The notes under the pieces: generated by a model
Databases searched by the model: none
What the model saw: only the letters and a program-made list of their open reading frames with translations
What the model was told of the DNA's origin: nothing
Program-made: the position numbers and the translations under genes
Part shown: positions 1-8,755 of the stretch, one piece after another
How positions within the stretch are numbered: position 1 is the first letter of the stretch
Layout: each line of letters opens with the position of its first letter
Source of the DNA: Sphingomonas jatrophae
Lineage (GTDB): Bacteria > Pseudomonadota > Alphaproteobacteria > Sphingomonadales > Sphingomonadaceae
Reading direction: 5' to 3'
Assembly: GCF_900113315.1 (NCBI RefSeq)
Contig: NZ_FOZG01000002.1
Span: 682,001-746,000, forward strand
DNA: 64,000 nt

Positions 1-230
1 GGATCCTTGCCCTTGCCGGGCTGCGTGTTGCTGGGCGCGTCGGAGCCGGGGAAGGTCTCGTCCAGCGCGACGTCGAGCTTGGCGTCCTCGTCCGACGGAT
101 CGCGCTTTAGCCGCTGCACGTCCTCGGCATCCAGCCCTTCGCGCAAACCGCCGGCCTTGTCCTCGACATGGCCGGGGTCCCGCGGCGCATCGGCCGCAAT
201 CTGATCGGTCGTCCTGTTATCCGTGGGCAT
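1..230 (-). CDS. Small acidic protein of unknown function, cut by the left edge
   Basis: The frame opens at ATG 230-228 behind a GGAG six bases upstream and stays open to the first base of the window, so the C-terminus is missing. The visible 76 residues are hydrophilic and rich in Asp, Glu and Lys, with no membrane segment. They contain an ALDETFPGSDAPS stretch, a short signature I associate with small proteins of sphingomonads and related alphaproteobacteria whose function is not established. Upstream is an almost ideal EcfG-type promoter (253-278), so the gene is probably part of the general stress response. It is divergent from the LytS-type kinase gene. Confidence 0.7.
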   Translation of the reverse strand, partial: MPTDNRTTDQIAADAPRDPGHVEDKAGGLREGLDAEDVQRLKRDPSDEDAKLDVALDETFPGSDAPSNTQPGKGKD

Positions 231-252
231 GATGTGCTCCTCTCGGAAACAG

Positions 253-278
253 AACGTCTCCGGTGGAGCCGCCGTTCC
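253..278 (-). promoter_or_regulatory. EcfG-type (general stress response) promoter
   Basis: On the minus strand GGAAC (278-274) is followed by exactly 17 bases and then CGTT (256-253). This matches the GGAAC-N16-17-CGTT consensus of the alphaproteobacterial extracytoplasmic sigma factor EcfG, which is released through PhyR and NepR. The start codon of the small protein lies 23 bases downstream of the -10 element, leaving a short leader that carries the ribosome binding site. Confidence 0.65.
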
Positions 279-280
279 CT

Positions 281-296
281 GTTACGTGACCGTAAC
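281..296. promoter_or_regulatory. Perfect inverted repeat between divergent genes, possible operator
   Basis: GTTACG and CGTAAC form a perfect 6-base inverted repeat around a TGAC spacer. It sits directly upstream of the EcfG -35 element on the minus strand and about 80 bases upstream of the LytS-type kinase start on the plus strand. The symmetry and position suit a dimeric regulator, but I do not recognise the binding protein. Confidence 0.3.
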
Positions 297-378
297 GGTG
301 GCTGAACTTTCGATGAATGTCGCCCCCGCTTCGACCGGACGCCGGGCGCGCCAGCCTGACCTGCGTTACAAGGTCTCG

Positions 379-1536
379 ATGATTTCAGACGTCGCGTCGT
401 CGCGTGAGGGCATCACGTCCCGCACCGCCATCCTGTCCATCCTCGGATTCTGGGCATTCCACTTCGTGATCGTCACGCTGCGCGCCGCGGTGCTCGGCTT
501 CGACGATCAGCTGGAGATGCTGGTCCGTCGCGCGGTCGTCACCCTGGTCAGCATCGGCATCACCATGGTCGTCTGGCTGCTGCTGCGGCGGGTGCATGGC
601 GCGCCGCTCAGCCGGCGGGTGGCGGCGGCCGCCTTGCTCGCCGTGCCCGCGTCGATCGTCTATTCCGCGGTCAACTACTACGTCTTCTACGATTTCGGCC
701 TGCCCAAGAGCGTGGTCATCGCCAACAAGGCGGACGAGAAGACGCTGACCGTGCAGGTCGACATGACGCACGCCGACGAAAAGTCGCCGGTGATGGCGAT
801 CGCGGACAATGCCGCCAACGGCTATTTCTTCTTCGCCGCCTGGGCCGCCTTGTTCCTCGCGCTGACCTATGCCGCCGAGACGGGCCATGCCGAGCGCCGC
901 GTCGCGCGGTTCCGCGCCGCCGCGCAATCGGCCGAGCTGCGCGCGCTCCGCTATCAGGTGAACCCGCACTTCCTGTTCAACACGCTGAATTCGCTCTCCT
1001 CGCTGATCATGACCGACCGGCGCGATGCGGCGGAGGCGATGGTGATGAACCTATCGACCTTCTTTCGCACCAGCCTGACGGGCGATCCGACCGAGGACAT
1101 GCGGCTGTCGGACGAACTGCGGCTCCAGCGGCTCTATCTCGATATCGAGACGGTGCGCTTCCCCGAGCGCATGCTGGTCGACATCGCCGTGCCCGACGCG
1201 CTGATGGATGCGTGCGTGCCGGGCCTGATCCTGCAGCCATTAATCGAGAATGCGATCAAATATGGCGTGTCGCCGGCCCGCCGCGTGGTGCGGATCAGCG
1301 TGCGCGCGCGGGAGAGCGAAGGGCGGCTGGTGCTTGCGGTGGAGGACGACGGCGACGATAAGCCGACAGGTGCAACCATCGGCGAGCCTGGCGTGACGAA
1401 CGGAATCGGCCTGAGGAACGTGCGCGAGCGCTTGGCGGCGCGGTTCGGCGACGCGGCGGACGCTGCCTGGGGCCGGCGCCCCGGCGGCGGCTGGGCGGTG
1501 GTGCTGACCATGCCGCTGGTCCGCAATGGCTGCTGA
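379..1536 (+). CDS. LytS-family membrane sensor histidine kinase
   Basis: The product is a 385-residue sensor kinase of the LytS/YehU class (His_kinase, PF06580). It should autophosphorylate and pass phosphate to the LytTR regulator encoded next. Hydrophobic segments lie at about residues 17-38, 50-70, 81-104 and 147-166. The phospho-acceptor region reads QVNPHFLFNTLN with His197, and the ATPase domain has a PLIENAIKYG N-box and a GIGLRNVRERL G-box. ATG 379 was chosen because AAGG stands seven bases upstream; in-frame starts at 223 and 313 have no ribosome binding site. The next gene starts 23 bases after the stop. The signal is unknown, and there is no separate extracellular sensor domain. 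Confidence 0.88.
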   Translation: MISDVASSREGITSRTAILSILGFWAFHFVIVTLRAAVLGFDDQLEMLVRRAVVTLVSIGITMVVWLLLRRVHGAPLSRRVAAAALLAVPASIVYSAVNYYVFYDFGLPKSVVIANKADEKTLTVQVDMTHADEKSPVMAIADNAANGYFFFAAWAALFLALTYAAETGHAERRVARFRAAAQSAELRALRYQVNPHFLFNTLNSLSSLIMTDRRDAAEAMVMNLSTFFRTSLTGDPTEDMRLSDELRLQRLYLDIETVRFPERMLVDIAVPDALMDACVPGLILQPLIENAIKYGVSPARRVVRISVRARESEGRLVLAVEDDGDDKPTGATIGEPGVTNGIGLRNVRERLAARFGDAADAAWGRRPGGGWAVVLTMPLVRNGC

Positions 1537-1559
1537 ACAGTTCATCAGGCTGACCTGTC

Positions 1560-2339
1560 GTGGCTGCTGACGGCGCGGGCGCACCTCCCGTTCTCCGCAC
1601 GCTCGTCGTCGATGACGAGCCGCTGGCGATCGAGCGTCTGCAGATCCTCTGCGCGCGCGAGCCGATGGTCGATCTCGTCGGCACCGCCGCCGATGGCGAG
1701 GCGGCGCTGCGGCTGGTCGAGGCGCTGGAGCCGGACCTGCTGCTGCTCGACATTTCGATGCCCGGCCTCGACGGCATGGGCGTGGCGCGCGCGCTGGAGA
1801 AGCGCACGCGCCGGCCCGCGGTCATCTTCTGCACCGCCTATGATCAGTTCGCGGTGGCGGCGTTCGACGTGGCGGCGGTGGATTACCTCCTCAAGCCCGT
1901 CGCGCCCGATCGGCTGTCCCGCGCGGTGGCGCGCGCGGCGGAGAAACTGTCGGGAGCGCCCGCGCCGGCCGCGCCCGAAACACAGGCGCCGGTGCCCGAG
2001 GCGCCCGGCTTCACCGAGGAATTCTGGGTGCCGCACCGCTCCGAAGTGGTGCGCATCGCCGCGCAGGACATCGACCGGATCGAGGCGGAGCGCGATTATA
2101 TGCGTCTCCACGTCGGGCCCCGCTCCTTCCTGCTGCACCAGACGATCAGCGAGCTGGAGCGGCGGCTGGACCCGGCCCGCTTCATCCGCCTGCACCGCTC
2201 CACCATCGTCCGCCGCGACCGCATCGCCAAGCTGCGCCACGACGGTCTCGGCGTGTGGCATGCGGAGCTGAGCGACGGCGAGGCGATCCGCATCGGCCGC
2301 ACCTACCTGCCCGCCGCCCGCGCGCTGATGGGGCGCTGA
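1560..2339 (+). CDS. LytTR-family response regulator
   Basis: This 259-residue protein has an N-terminal receiver domain and a C-terminal LytTR DNA-binding domain, the AlgR/LytR architecture. The receiver shows the acidic VVDDE start, the phospho-acceptor Asp64 in LLLLDISMP, a TAYDQ switch region and Lys112 in LLKPV. After an Ala/Pro-rich linker, the LytTR part (about residues 155-259) has the family patterns FIRLHRSTIV and a terminal IGRTYLP. The start is GTG 1560. Spacing to the kinase gene and family pairing indicate one operon and a cognate pair. LytTR proteins bind direct repeats in target promoters; no target can be named from the window. Confidence 0.9.
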   Translation: MAADGAGAPPVLRTLVVDDEPLAIERLQILCAREPMVDLVGTAADGEAALRLVEALEPDLLLLDISMPGLDGMGVARALEKRTRRPAVIFCTAYDQFAVAAFDVAAVDYLLKPVAPDRLSRAVARAAEKLSGAPAPAAPETQAPVPEAPGFTEEFWVPHRSEVVRIAAQDIDRIEAERDYMRLHVGPRSFLLHQTISELERRLDPARFIRLHRSTIVRRDRIAKLRHDGLGVWHAELSDGEAIRIGRTYLPAARALMGR

Positions 2340-2405
2340 CGCCGGGCCACAGCCTTCCGCGGCTGCACCTCGCATGATAGCAGCCGCCCCTCACGCGGAG
2401 GACCC

Positions 2406-3422
2406 ATGACCGACACGAATCCGACCGACCGCCCGACCGTGCTCGTCACCGGCGGCGCAGGCTATATCGGCAGCCATGCGGTGCTGGCGCTCGGCGATGC
2501 GGGCTGGCGCGTCGTCGTGCTGGACAATCTGGTGACCGGCTTCCGCGAAGCGGTCGATCCGCGCGCCACCTTCGTCGAGGGCGCGATCGAGGACATGGCG
2601 CTGGTCGCGCAGGTGATCGCCGAGCATGGCATCGGCGCGATCATGCACTTCGCCGGATCGGTGGTGGTGCCCGAATCCGTATCCGATCCGCTCAAATATT
2701 ATCGCAACAACACCGCCGCCACGCGCAACCTGTTGGAAGCCGCGATCGGTGCGGGCGTGCGCCACCTGCTCTTCTCGTCCACCGCCGCTACCTACGGCAT
2801 CCCGCAGGCGATCCCCGTGGCGGAGGATGCGCCCAAGGTGCCGATCAACCCCTACGGCATGTCGAAACTGATGACCGAGGCGATGCTGGCCGACGTCGCC
2901 TTCACCCACCCGTTCAACTATGGCGCGCTGCGCTACTTCAACGTGGCGGGCGCCGATCCGCAGGGCCGCGCCGGCCAGTCCACCGCGGGCGCCACGCACC
3001 TCATCAAGATCGCCTGCGAGGCGGCGTGCGGCAAGCGGGCCCATGTGTCCGTCTATGGCAGCGACTATGCCACGGCGGATGGCACGGGCGTGCGCGACTA
3101 CATCCATGTGGCGGACCTCGCCGCGGCGCACGTGCTGGCGCTGGAGGCGCTGATCGCATCGCCGGAGGAAAGCTTCACGCTCAACTGCGGCTATGGCCGC
3201 GGCTTCTCCGTGCTGGAGGTGCTGGACAGCGTCGAGCGGGTGTCGGGCGTCACGCTCGACCGGCGGATGGAGCCGCGCCGCGCGGGCGATCCCGATGCGC
3301 TGGTGGCGGACAATCGCGCGATCCTGGCCCGGTTGCCCTGGCGCCCCGCGCTCGCCGACCTCGACACCATCGTCGGCCACGCGCTCGGCTGGGAGCGGCA
3401 GCTGCGGCGCAACAGCTTCTGA
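2406..3422 (+). CDS. galE: UDP-glucose 4-epimerase
   Basis: GalE interconverts UDP-glucose and UDP-galactose with bound NAD and supplies sugars for polysaccharide synthesis in the cytoplasm. The 338-residue length is normal. The Rossmann motif VTGGAGYIGSH is at residues 14-24, the active-site Ser lies in LLFSSTAATYG (about 121-131), and the catalytic Tyr150-x3-Lys154 pair is in NPYGMSKLM. A strong GGAGGA stands just upstream of ATG 2406. The gene follows the two-component pair on the same strand after 66 bases and may have its own promoter. Other nucleotide-sugar epimerases share this fold, but the similarity in the substrate region favours GalE. Confidence 0.92.
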   Translation: MTDTNPTDRPTVLVTGGAGYIGSHAVLALGDAGWRVVVLDNLVTGFREAVDPRATFVEGAIEDMALVAQVIAEHGIGAIMHFAGSVVVPESVSDPLKYYRNNTAATRNLLEAAIGAGVRHLLFSSTAATYGIPQAIPVAEDAPKVPINPYGMSKLMTEAMLADVAFTHPFNYGALRYFNVAGADPQGRAGQSTAGATHLIKIACEAACGKRAHVSVYGSDYATADGTGVRDYIHVADLAAAHVLALEALIASPEESFTLNCGYGRGFSVLEVLDSVERVSGVTLDRRMEPRRAGDPDALVADNRAILARLPWRPALADLDTIVGHALGWERQLRRNSF

Positions 3423-3559
3423 GAGATTGCGTAGAAACAAGGTTCGATACGGATCTTACACAGACAAAAACCGGCCCGGCCCTAAACCTTCCGGAACCGT
3501 CCCTCCGCTAGAAAGGCGGAGAGACGGGGCTCCGTGCCTCGCACGCATCGGGAGAGGCT

Positions 3560-3700
3560 ATGCGCTACGAGGAGCCGGAGCAGTCCAATGACAAATTGCC
3601 GAAGCCTGCGCGCTTTGCGGTGATCGCCGGCCTGTCCCTGCTCCTGTGGGGATCGGCTTTGTCGGTCGCCTTGCTGGTAAGCGGACAGGCCATCGCCTGA
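3560..3700 (+). CDS. 46-residue single-span membrane protein, unknown function
   Basis: A short gene starts at ATG 3560 behind GGAGAGG and ends at TGA 3700. The product has a charged N-terminus with several Glu and Asp, then one hydrophobic segment at about residues 20-44 that reaches the C-terminus, so it should be a small inner-membrane protein with a cytoplasmic head. The good ribosome binding site and the GC-rich codon pattern support a real gene. Nothing recognisable gives a function. It faces the FlbD-like gene tail to tail with only 9 bases between the stops. Confidence 0.6.
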   Translation: MRYEEPEQSNDKLPKPARFAVIAGLSLLLWGSALSVALLVSGQAIA

Positions 3701-3709
3701 GGGTGCGGT

Positions 3710-3877
3710 TCAGAACCGGGCGAGACGCTCCAGCACCTCGCCATAGGGCTCCTTAACCGCCTGACGCACGCCGTTGATCATCCGCAGCACGACGCCGTCC
3801 GCATCCGGCCGCACCGATTCGACGAGCAGCGGATCGAGCTGAACCACGGCACCGTCGGCGGAACGGAACTCGATCAT
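3710..3877 (-). CDS. 55-residue FlbD-like protein
   Basis: The protein begins MIEFRSADGAVVQLDPLLVE and continues with a VLRMINGVRQAVKEP segment. This pattern of short beta strands around a central NG turn resembles the small FlbD family found in flagellar operons. No flagellar genes are nearby, so a flagellar role is not supported here. An excellent AGGGAGAG ribosome binding site precedes ATG 3877. The gene lies 62 bases downstream of tgt on the same strand and could be co-transcribed with it. The family assignment is by pattern only. Confidence 0.6.
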   Translation of the reverse strand: MIEFRSADGAVVQLDPLLVESVRPDADGVVLRMINGVRQAVKEPYGEVLERLARF

Positions 3878-3939
3878 CGCGACTCTCCCTGCTGCGATGC
3901 AGCGAAGCAGCAATCGGCCCCCGCCGTCAACAATCCAGA

Positions 3940-5085
3940 TCAGGACCCCCTGGCGGCGCCATAGCGGGCGCGGAAGGTGGTGGCGAAGGCCGTGAGCGTG
4001 CCCGCGCCGATCGCGGCGCGCAGATCCGCCATCAGCGCCTGGTAGAAGGCGAGGTTGTGCTCGGTCATCAGCATCGCGCCCAGGATCTCGCCCGCACGGA
4101 CGAGGTGGTGGAGATAGGCGCGGCTCCAGCCCTTGCAGACCGGGCAGGCGCATTCGGGATCGAGCGGCCCCTGATCCTCGGCGAAGCGGGCGTTGCGGAT
4201 GTTGATCGGCCCCTCGCGCGTGAAGGCCTGGCCGGTGCGGCCCGAGCGGGTCGGCAGCACGCAATCGAACATGTCGATGCCGCGCTCCACCGCGCCGACG
4301 ATGTCGTCGGGCTTGCCGACGCCCATCAGGTAGCGCGGCCGATCCGCGGGCAGCATGTCGGGCGCGTAATCGAGCACGCCGAACATCGCCGCCTGCCCCT
4401 CCCCCACCGCCAGCCCGCCGACCGCATAGCCATCGAAGCCGAGCTTCAGCAGCGCCTCGGCCGACCGCCCGCGCAGCTCGGGATCAAGCGCGCCCTGCTG
4501 GATGCCGAACTGCGCGGCCTGCTGCGCATGGTCGTGGCCCGACAGGAAGGCCTCGCGTGAGCGGACGGCCCAGCGCATTGAGCGCTCCATCGCCGCATCC
4601 TGCACCTCGCGCGTCGAGGTGGTCGGCACCAGCTCGTCGAACGCCATGACGATGTCGGAGCCGAGTAGCCGCTGGATCTCCATCGAGCGCTCGGGGCTCA
4701 TCATGTGGCGCGAGCCATCGAGATGGCTGGCGAAGGAGACGCCCTCCTCGCTGCGCTTGGTCAGCTCGGACAGGCTCATCACCTGATAGCCGCCGCTGTC
4801 GGTCAGGATCGGGCGATCCCAGCCCATGAAGCCGTGCAGGCCGCCCAGCCGCGCCACCCGCTCCGCCCCCGGGCGAAGCATGAGGTGATAGGTGTTGCCG
4901 AGGATGATGTCGGCGCCGGTCGCACGCACGTCCTGCGGCTTCATCGCCTTGACGGTGGCGGCGGTGCCGACGGGCATGAAGGCGGGCGTGCGGATGTCGC
5001 CGCGCTTCAGCGCGAGCGTGCCGAGCCGGGCCTTGCCGTCGGTCTTGTGGAGGCGGAACTCGAAGCGGGGGCGGTCGGGCGTCAT
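3940..5085 (-). CDS. tgt: tRNA-guanine transglycosylase
   Basis: Tgt exchanges the wobble guanine of tRNAs with GUN anticodons for preQ1, the key insertion step in queuosine synthesis. The 381-residue product shows the ILTDSGGYQ motif with catalytic Asp96, the [12 protein letters not shown] segment with the family's nucleophilic Asp, and a C-terminal zinc site (CACPVC followed by a HH pair in AYLHHL). ATG 5085 gives the normal N-terminus [10 protein letters not shown]; the frame stays open further upstream, but a longer start would intrude towards the kinase gene 47 bases away. The preQ1-forming enzyme QueF is encoded at 31147-31602, so the pathway is present. Confidence 0.95.
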   Translation of the reverse strand: MTPDRPRFEFRLHKTDGKARLGTLALKRGDIRTPAFMPVGTAATVKAMKPQDVRATGADIILGNTYHLMLRPGAERVARLGGLHGFMGWDRPILTDSGGYQVMSLSELTKRSEEGVSFASHLDGSRHMMSPERSMEIQRLLGSDIVMAFDELVPTTSTREVQDAAMERSMRWAVRSREAFLSGHDHAQQAAQFGIQQGALDPELRGRSAEALLKLGFDGYAVGGLAVGEGQAAMFGVLDYAPDMLPADRPRYLMGVGKPDDIVGAVERGIDMFDCVLPTRSGRTGQAFTREGPINIRNARFAEDQGPLDPECACPVCKGWSRAYLHHLVRAGEILGAMLMTEHNLAFYQALMADLRAAIGAGTLTAFATTFRARYGAARGS

Positions 5086-5131
5086 CGCGTCCGGATACCG
5101 GGCCGGGCCGGGTGGGTCGAGGGCGTGGCGC

Positions 5132-8038
5132 TCACCCGACCGACGCGGCCGCGACGCTGCGGCCTTCGAGCATCTCGCGGATCTTGGTGGCGAGCGCATC
5201 GACCGCGAACGGCTTGGTCATCATCTCCATGCCGGCATCGAGGAAGCCCGCGCGGACGGCGGCGTTCTGCGCATAGCCGGTGATGAACAGCACCTGCAGG
5301 CCGGGGCGATGCTGGCGCGCAATCTCCGCCAGCTGGCGGCCATTGAGACCGGGCAGGCCGACATCGGAGATTAGCAGATCGATCTTCCGGTCCGATTGCA
5401 GGATCGGGACGGCGGCGCGGCCATCCACCGCCTCGATCGCATCGTAGCCGAGCGCACCCAGCACATCGAGCACGATCAGGCGGACGGAGGCGTCATCCTC
5501 CACCACCATCACCGTCTCGCCATCCCCCGCGGGCGCTGCCGCCTGCCACGCGGGTGCGGCCGCCACCGCATTACGCGCGCGCGGGATGTAGAGCTTGATC
5601 GTCGTGCCCTGGCCAAGCTCGCTATAGATGCGGACATGCCCGCCCGACTGGCGCGCGAAACCGTAGATCATCGACAGGCCGAGGCCGGTGCCCTGCCCCA
5701 CCGGCTTGGTGGTGAAGAAGGGCTCGAACACCTTTTCGACCGTGGATGCGGCCATGCCGATCCCGGTGTCCGACACGCAGATGACGACATAATCGCCCGG
5801 CGCCAGTTCGGCATGATCGCGGACGGCCGCCTCGTCGAGCCGCGTATTGGCGGTCTCGATCGTCAGCTTGCCGCCGGTGGGCATCGCGTCGCGCGCATTG
5901 ATGCACAGGTTCAGGAGCGCGCTTTCGAGCTGGTTGGCATCGGTGTGGCCAGCCCACAGATCACCCGCGAGGTGCGTCTCGAGGGCGACCTGCTCGCCCA
6001 GCGTCCGGTGCAGCATGTCCTCCATGCCCGCGACGAGCGCGTTCACGTCCACCCCGCGCAGATCGAGCGACTGGCGCCGCCCGAAGGCGAGCAGCCGCGC
6101 GGTGAGGGAGGCGGCGCGCTGCGCCGATGTGCTCGCCGCCTCGATATAGCGGCCGACACGGTCCATCCGGCCGGTGGCGATGTAACGCTGGACGAGATCG
6201 AGGCTGCCGATCACGCCGGTCAGCATGTTGTTGAAATCGTGCGCGATGCCGCCGGTCAGCTGGCCGACCGCCTCCATCTTCTGCGCCTGGCGCAGCGCCT
6301 CCTCGGCCTCGGCGCGCTGCGCCACCTCGCTGGCGACCCGCTGTTCGAGTGTCTCGTTCAGGTCCTTCAGCGCCTGCTCGATCTTCTTGCGCTCGGTGAT
6401 GTCGATCGCGGTGCCGATGGCGCGGTGGCACACGCCCGCATCGTCGAACACGCCGCGCCCCTTGGCGGCGACCCAGCGGATGACGCCATCCTCCTTGCCG
6501 ACGGTGCGATATTCGACATCGTAGACGGTGCGGACGGCGGGATCGACCGCGGCGGCGAAGGCGGCAGCCGCCTGGTCGAAATCCTGCGGATGCAGGCCGG
6601 CATAGAAGTCCGCCATGCTGACGGGCACGTCGGGCGAGATGCCGAACATCGCCTTGACGCGGGCCGGCCAGAACAGCGTGTCGTTATCAAGATCGACGTC
6701 CCACATGCCGACGTCGGCGGCGTCGGTCGCGAGGCGCAGCTGCTCCTCGTTGGTGCGGACGCGCTCCTCGGCGGCGCGCCGGTCCTCGATATCGATGACC
6801 GATCCGACATAGCCGAGATACTCGCCGTTCGCGCCGAAGCGGGGACTGGCCGCATCGATCGCCCAGCGATAGCTGCCATCGGCGCGGCGAAGGCGATATT
6901 CGACGCGGAACGGCACATGGTCCGCATTCGCGGTGCGGAAGGCGCGCTCCGCCTCGGCACAATCGTCCGGATGCGTGGCCTCCAGCCAGCCATAGCCGAG
7001 CGCCTCCGCCTCCGTCTGGCCGGTGAAATCGTACCAGCTGCGATTGAGATAGGTGCAAGAGCCGGTGGCATCGGTGACCCACATCATCACCGGCGCATGA
7101 TCGGCCATGTTGCGGAACCGCGCCTCGCTGTCGACCAGCGCGGCGCGCGTCGTGGCGAGCTCCTCGGCCTGGCGGCGCTCGTTCGTCTCGTTGCGCGCGA
7201 TCTTGAGAAAGCCGCCGCCCGGGCCCGGCAAGGGGTGGGTCGAGCCGTTCAGGAACACGCGCGCACCATCGGCGCGCTGGTGCCACCGGGCGTCGGGCGT
7301 ACAACCGTCCACCGCGGCGCGGGCGATCTCCTCGGCAGGCACGCCCGCCGCGCGGTCCTCCGGGGTGAACAGATCCTCGAACGGGCGGCCGATCGCTTCC
7401 GCCTCGGACCAGCCGAACGTCATCTCCGCACCCGCCGACCAGCCGGCGATGCGGCGCTGCTCATTCAGGATGACGATGGCGTAATCGCGCGCGCTGTCGA
7501 GCACGAGGCGATAGCGCGTCTCGCTGGCCAGCGCCTCTTCCAGCCGGCGATCGCGATCGCGCAAGGTGCGGCGCAGGTCCAGCTGCGCCATCACCTGACG
7601 CGCCAGCACGCGCAGCGTCTCCTGCTGCACGTCGCCGAGCTGGCGCGGCTGGTGGTCGAGGATGCAGAGCGTGCCGATCGGCATCCCTTCCGCACTTCTG
7701 AGGATCGCGCCGGCGTAGAAGCGCAGATGCGGCTCGCCGATCACCAGCGGATTGCCGGCAAAGCGCGGATCCTGCGTCGCGTCGGGCACGACCAGCATGT
7801 CCTGCTCAAGGATCGCCTGCGCACAGAAGGAGCTTTCCAGCGGCGCCTCCCGCCCGCCGAGACCGACCTCCGCCTTGGAGAACAGCCGGCCGTCGCCGAT
7901 CAGGTTGATCGCTGCGATCGGCGCATCGCACAGCCTGGCGGCGAGTTGGGCAAGCTCGTCGAAGCTTTCCTCGCGCGGCGTGTCGAGCACCGCATATCGG
8001 TCCAGCGCAGCCAACCGTTGCTGCTCGCGATCGTCCAT
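5132..8038 (-). CDS. Hybrid sensor histidine kinase: GAF, three PAS, HisKA, ATPase, receiver
   Basis: This 968-residue protein has no membrane segment and should sense a cytoplasmic cue. The order is GAF (about 15-160), PAS1 (175-290), PAS2 (305-425), PAS3 (435-555), coiled linker (555-590), HisKA with His600 in [12 protein letters not shown], and HATPase_c (about 695-820, with [16 protein letters not shown] and GTGLGLSM). A C-terminal receiver (840-960) carries phospho-acceptor Asp892 in [10 protein letters not shown] and Lys942. ATG 8038 was chosen for the GAGG just upstream; a longer version starting 13 codons earlier is possible. No separate response regulator is adjacent, so output probably goes through the fused receiver or an unlinked phosphotransfer protein. 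Confidence 0.93.
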   Translation of the reverse strand: MDDREQQRLAALDRYAVLDTPREESFDELAQLAARLCDAPIAAINLIGDGRLFSKAEVGLGGREAPLESSFCAQAILEQDMLVVPDATQDPRFAGNPLVIGEPHLRFYAGAILRSAEGMPIGTLCILDHQPRQLGDVQQETLRVLARQVMAQLDLRRTLRDRDRRLEEALASETRYRLVLDSARDYAIVILNEQRRIAGWSAGAEMTFGWSEAEAIGRPFEDLFTPEDRAAGVPAEEIARAAVDGCTPDARWHQRADGARVFLNGSTHPLPGPGGGFLKIARNETNERRQAEELATTRAALVDSEARFRNMADHAPVMMWVTDATGSCTYLNRSWYDFTGQTEAEALGYGWLEATHPDDCAEAERAFRTANADHVPFRVEYRLRRADGSYRWAIDAASPRFGANGEYLGYVGSVIDIEDRRAAEERVRTNEEQLRLATDAADVGMWDVDLDNDTLFWPARVKAMFGISPDVPVSMADFYAGLHPQDFDQAAAAFAAAVDPAVRTVYDVEYRTVGKEDGVIRWVAAKGRGVFDDAGVCHRAIGTAIDITERKKIEQALKDLNETLEQRVASEVAQRAEAEEALRQAQKMEAVGQLTGGIAHDFNNMLTGVIGSLDLVQRYIATGRMDRVGRYIEAASTSAQRAASLTARLLAFGRRQSLDLRGVDVNALVAGMEDMLHRTLGEQVALETHLAGDLWAGHTDANQLESALLNLCINARDAMPTGGKLTIETANTRLDEAAVRDHAELAPGDYVVICVSDTGIGMAASTVEKVFEPFFTTKPVGQGTGLGLSMIYGFARQSGGHVRIYSELGQGTTIKLYIPRARNAVAAAPAWQAAAPAGDGETVMVVEDDASVRLIVLDVLGALGYDAIEAVDGRAAVPILQSDRKIDLLISDVGLPGLNGRQLAEIARQHRPGLQVLFITGYAQNAAVRAGFLDAGMEMMTKPFAVDALATKIREMLEGRSVAAASVG

Positions 8039-8176
8039 GGTCCTCAGCAGTTTAGCCCGCCCATATCGGACGAGCATAGCGGCGCGCGGCGCGTTCCGCC
8101 ACCGGCCTCAAACCTGCGAAAATGCCCGCTACCGCACCCAGTCAGCGCAGCTGCCGGCCGACCCGGAACCCCAGGA

Positions 8177-8749
8177 TCAGTGCCCCAGCTTGTCGATCTG
8201 CGCCTGGAGGCCGGCGAGCTGCGCCTTCAGCGCCGCGACTTCGTCGGTCGCGCCTTGTGGCGCAGGTGCGGGCGACGGCGTGGCCGGCTTGGCGCCCCCT
8301 GCCGGCGGCTTGAACGCCTGCGCCGCGGCCTCGAACATGTCCATGTTGCGCTTGGCGATCTCGGCAAAGGGACCGCCGGCGAAGGCGCCTTCCATCGCGC
8401 TGCGGAACTGCAGCTGGTTGCGCTTGAAGGCGTCCATCGACGCTTCGAGATATTGCGGCACCATCGACTGCATCGAATCGCCGTAGAGCGCGATCAGCTG
8501 GCGCAGGAAGCTGACGGGCAGCAGCGACTGGCCGCCCTGCGCCTCCTCCTCCATGATAATTTGGGTGAGGACGTTGTGGGTGATGTCCTCCTCGGACTTG
8601 GCGTCGATCACCTTGAAGTCCCGCCCCTCGCGCGTCATCGCGGCGAGATGGTCGAGCGTGATGTAGCTCGAACTCTCGGTATTGTAGAGACGACGATTCG
8701 CGTACTTCTTGATGATGACCGTATCGGAGCCGCCCGAGGATTTTGCCAT
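8177..8749 (-). CDS. phaR: Polyhydroxyalkanoate synthesis repressor PhaR
   Basis: PhaR binds both DNA and polyhydroxyalkanoate polymer and represses phasin and PHA genes when no polymer is present. The 190-residue product opens with the highly conserved IIKKYANRRLYNTESSSYITL block of the PHB/PHA accumulation regulator DNA-binding domain (about residues 11-70), followed by a helical polymer-associated region and a low-complexity Ala/Pro tail. The start at ATG 8749 agrees with family N-termini. Its start codon lies only 6 bases from the start proposed for the divergent PhaC-like gene, so the promoters must overlap coding sequence or one start is further in. Confidence 0.93.
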   Translation of the reverse strand: MAKSSGGSDTVIIKKYANRRLYNTESSSYITLDHLAAMTREGRDFKVIDAKSEEDITHNVLTQIIMEEEAQGGQSLLPVSFLRQLIALYGDSMQSMVPQYLEASMDAFKRNQLQFRSAMEGAFAGGPFAEIAKRNMDMFEAAAQAFKPPAGGAKPATPSPAPAPQGATDEVAALKAQLAGLQAQIDKLGH

Positions 8750-8755
8750 CGTATC

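Noticed and set aside
5396-8755. A very long plus-strand open frame antisense to the hybrid kinase and phaR
   Set aside because: The opposite strand encodes recognisable GAF, PAS, kinase, receiver and PhaR domains. The antisense frame is low-complexity Arg/His/Ala and arises from high GC content; only its last part (8756-9835) is a real gene.
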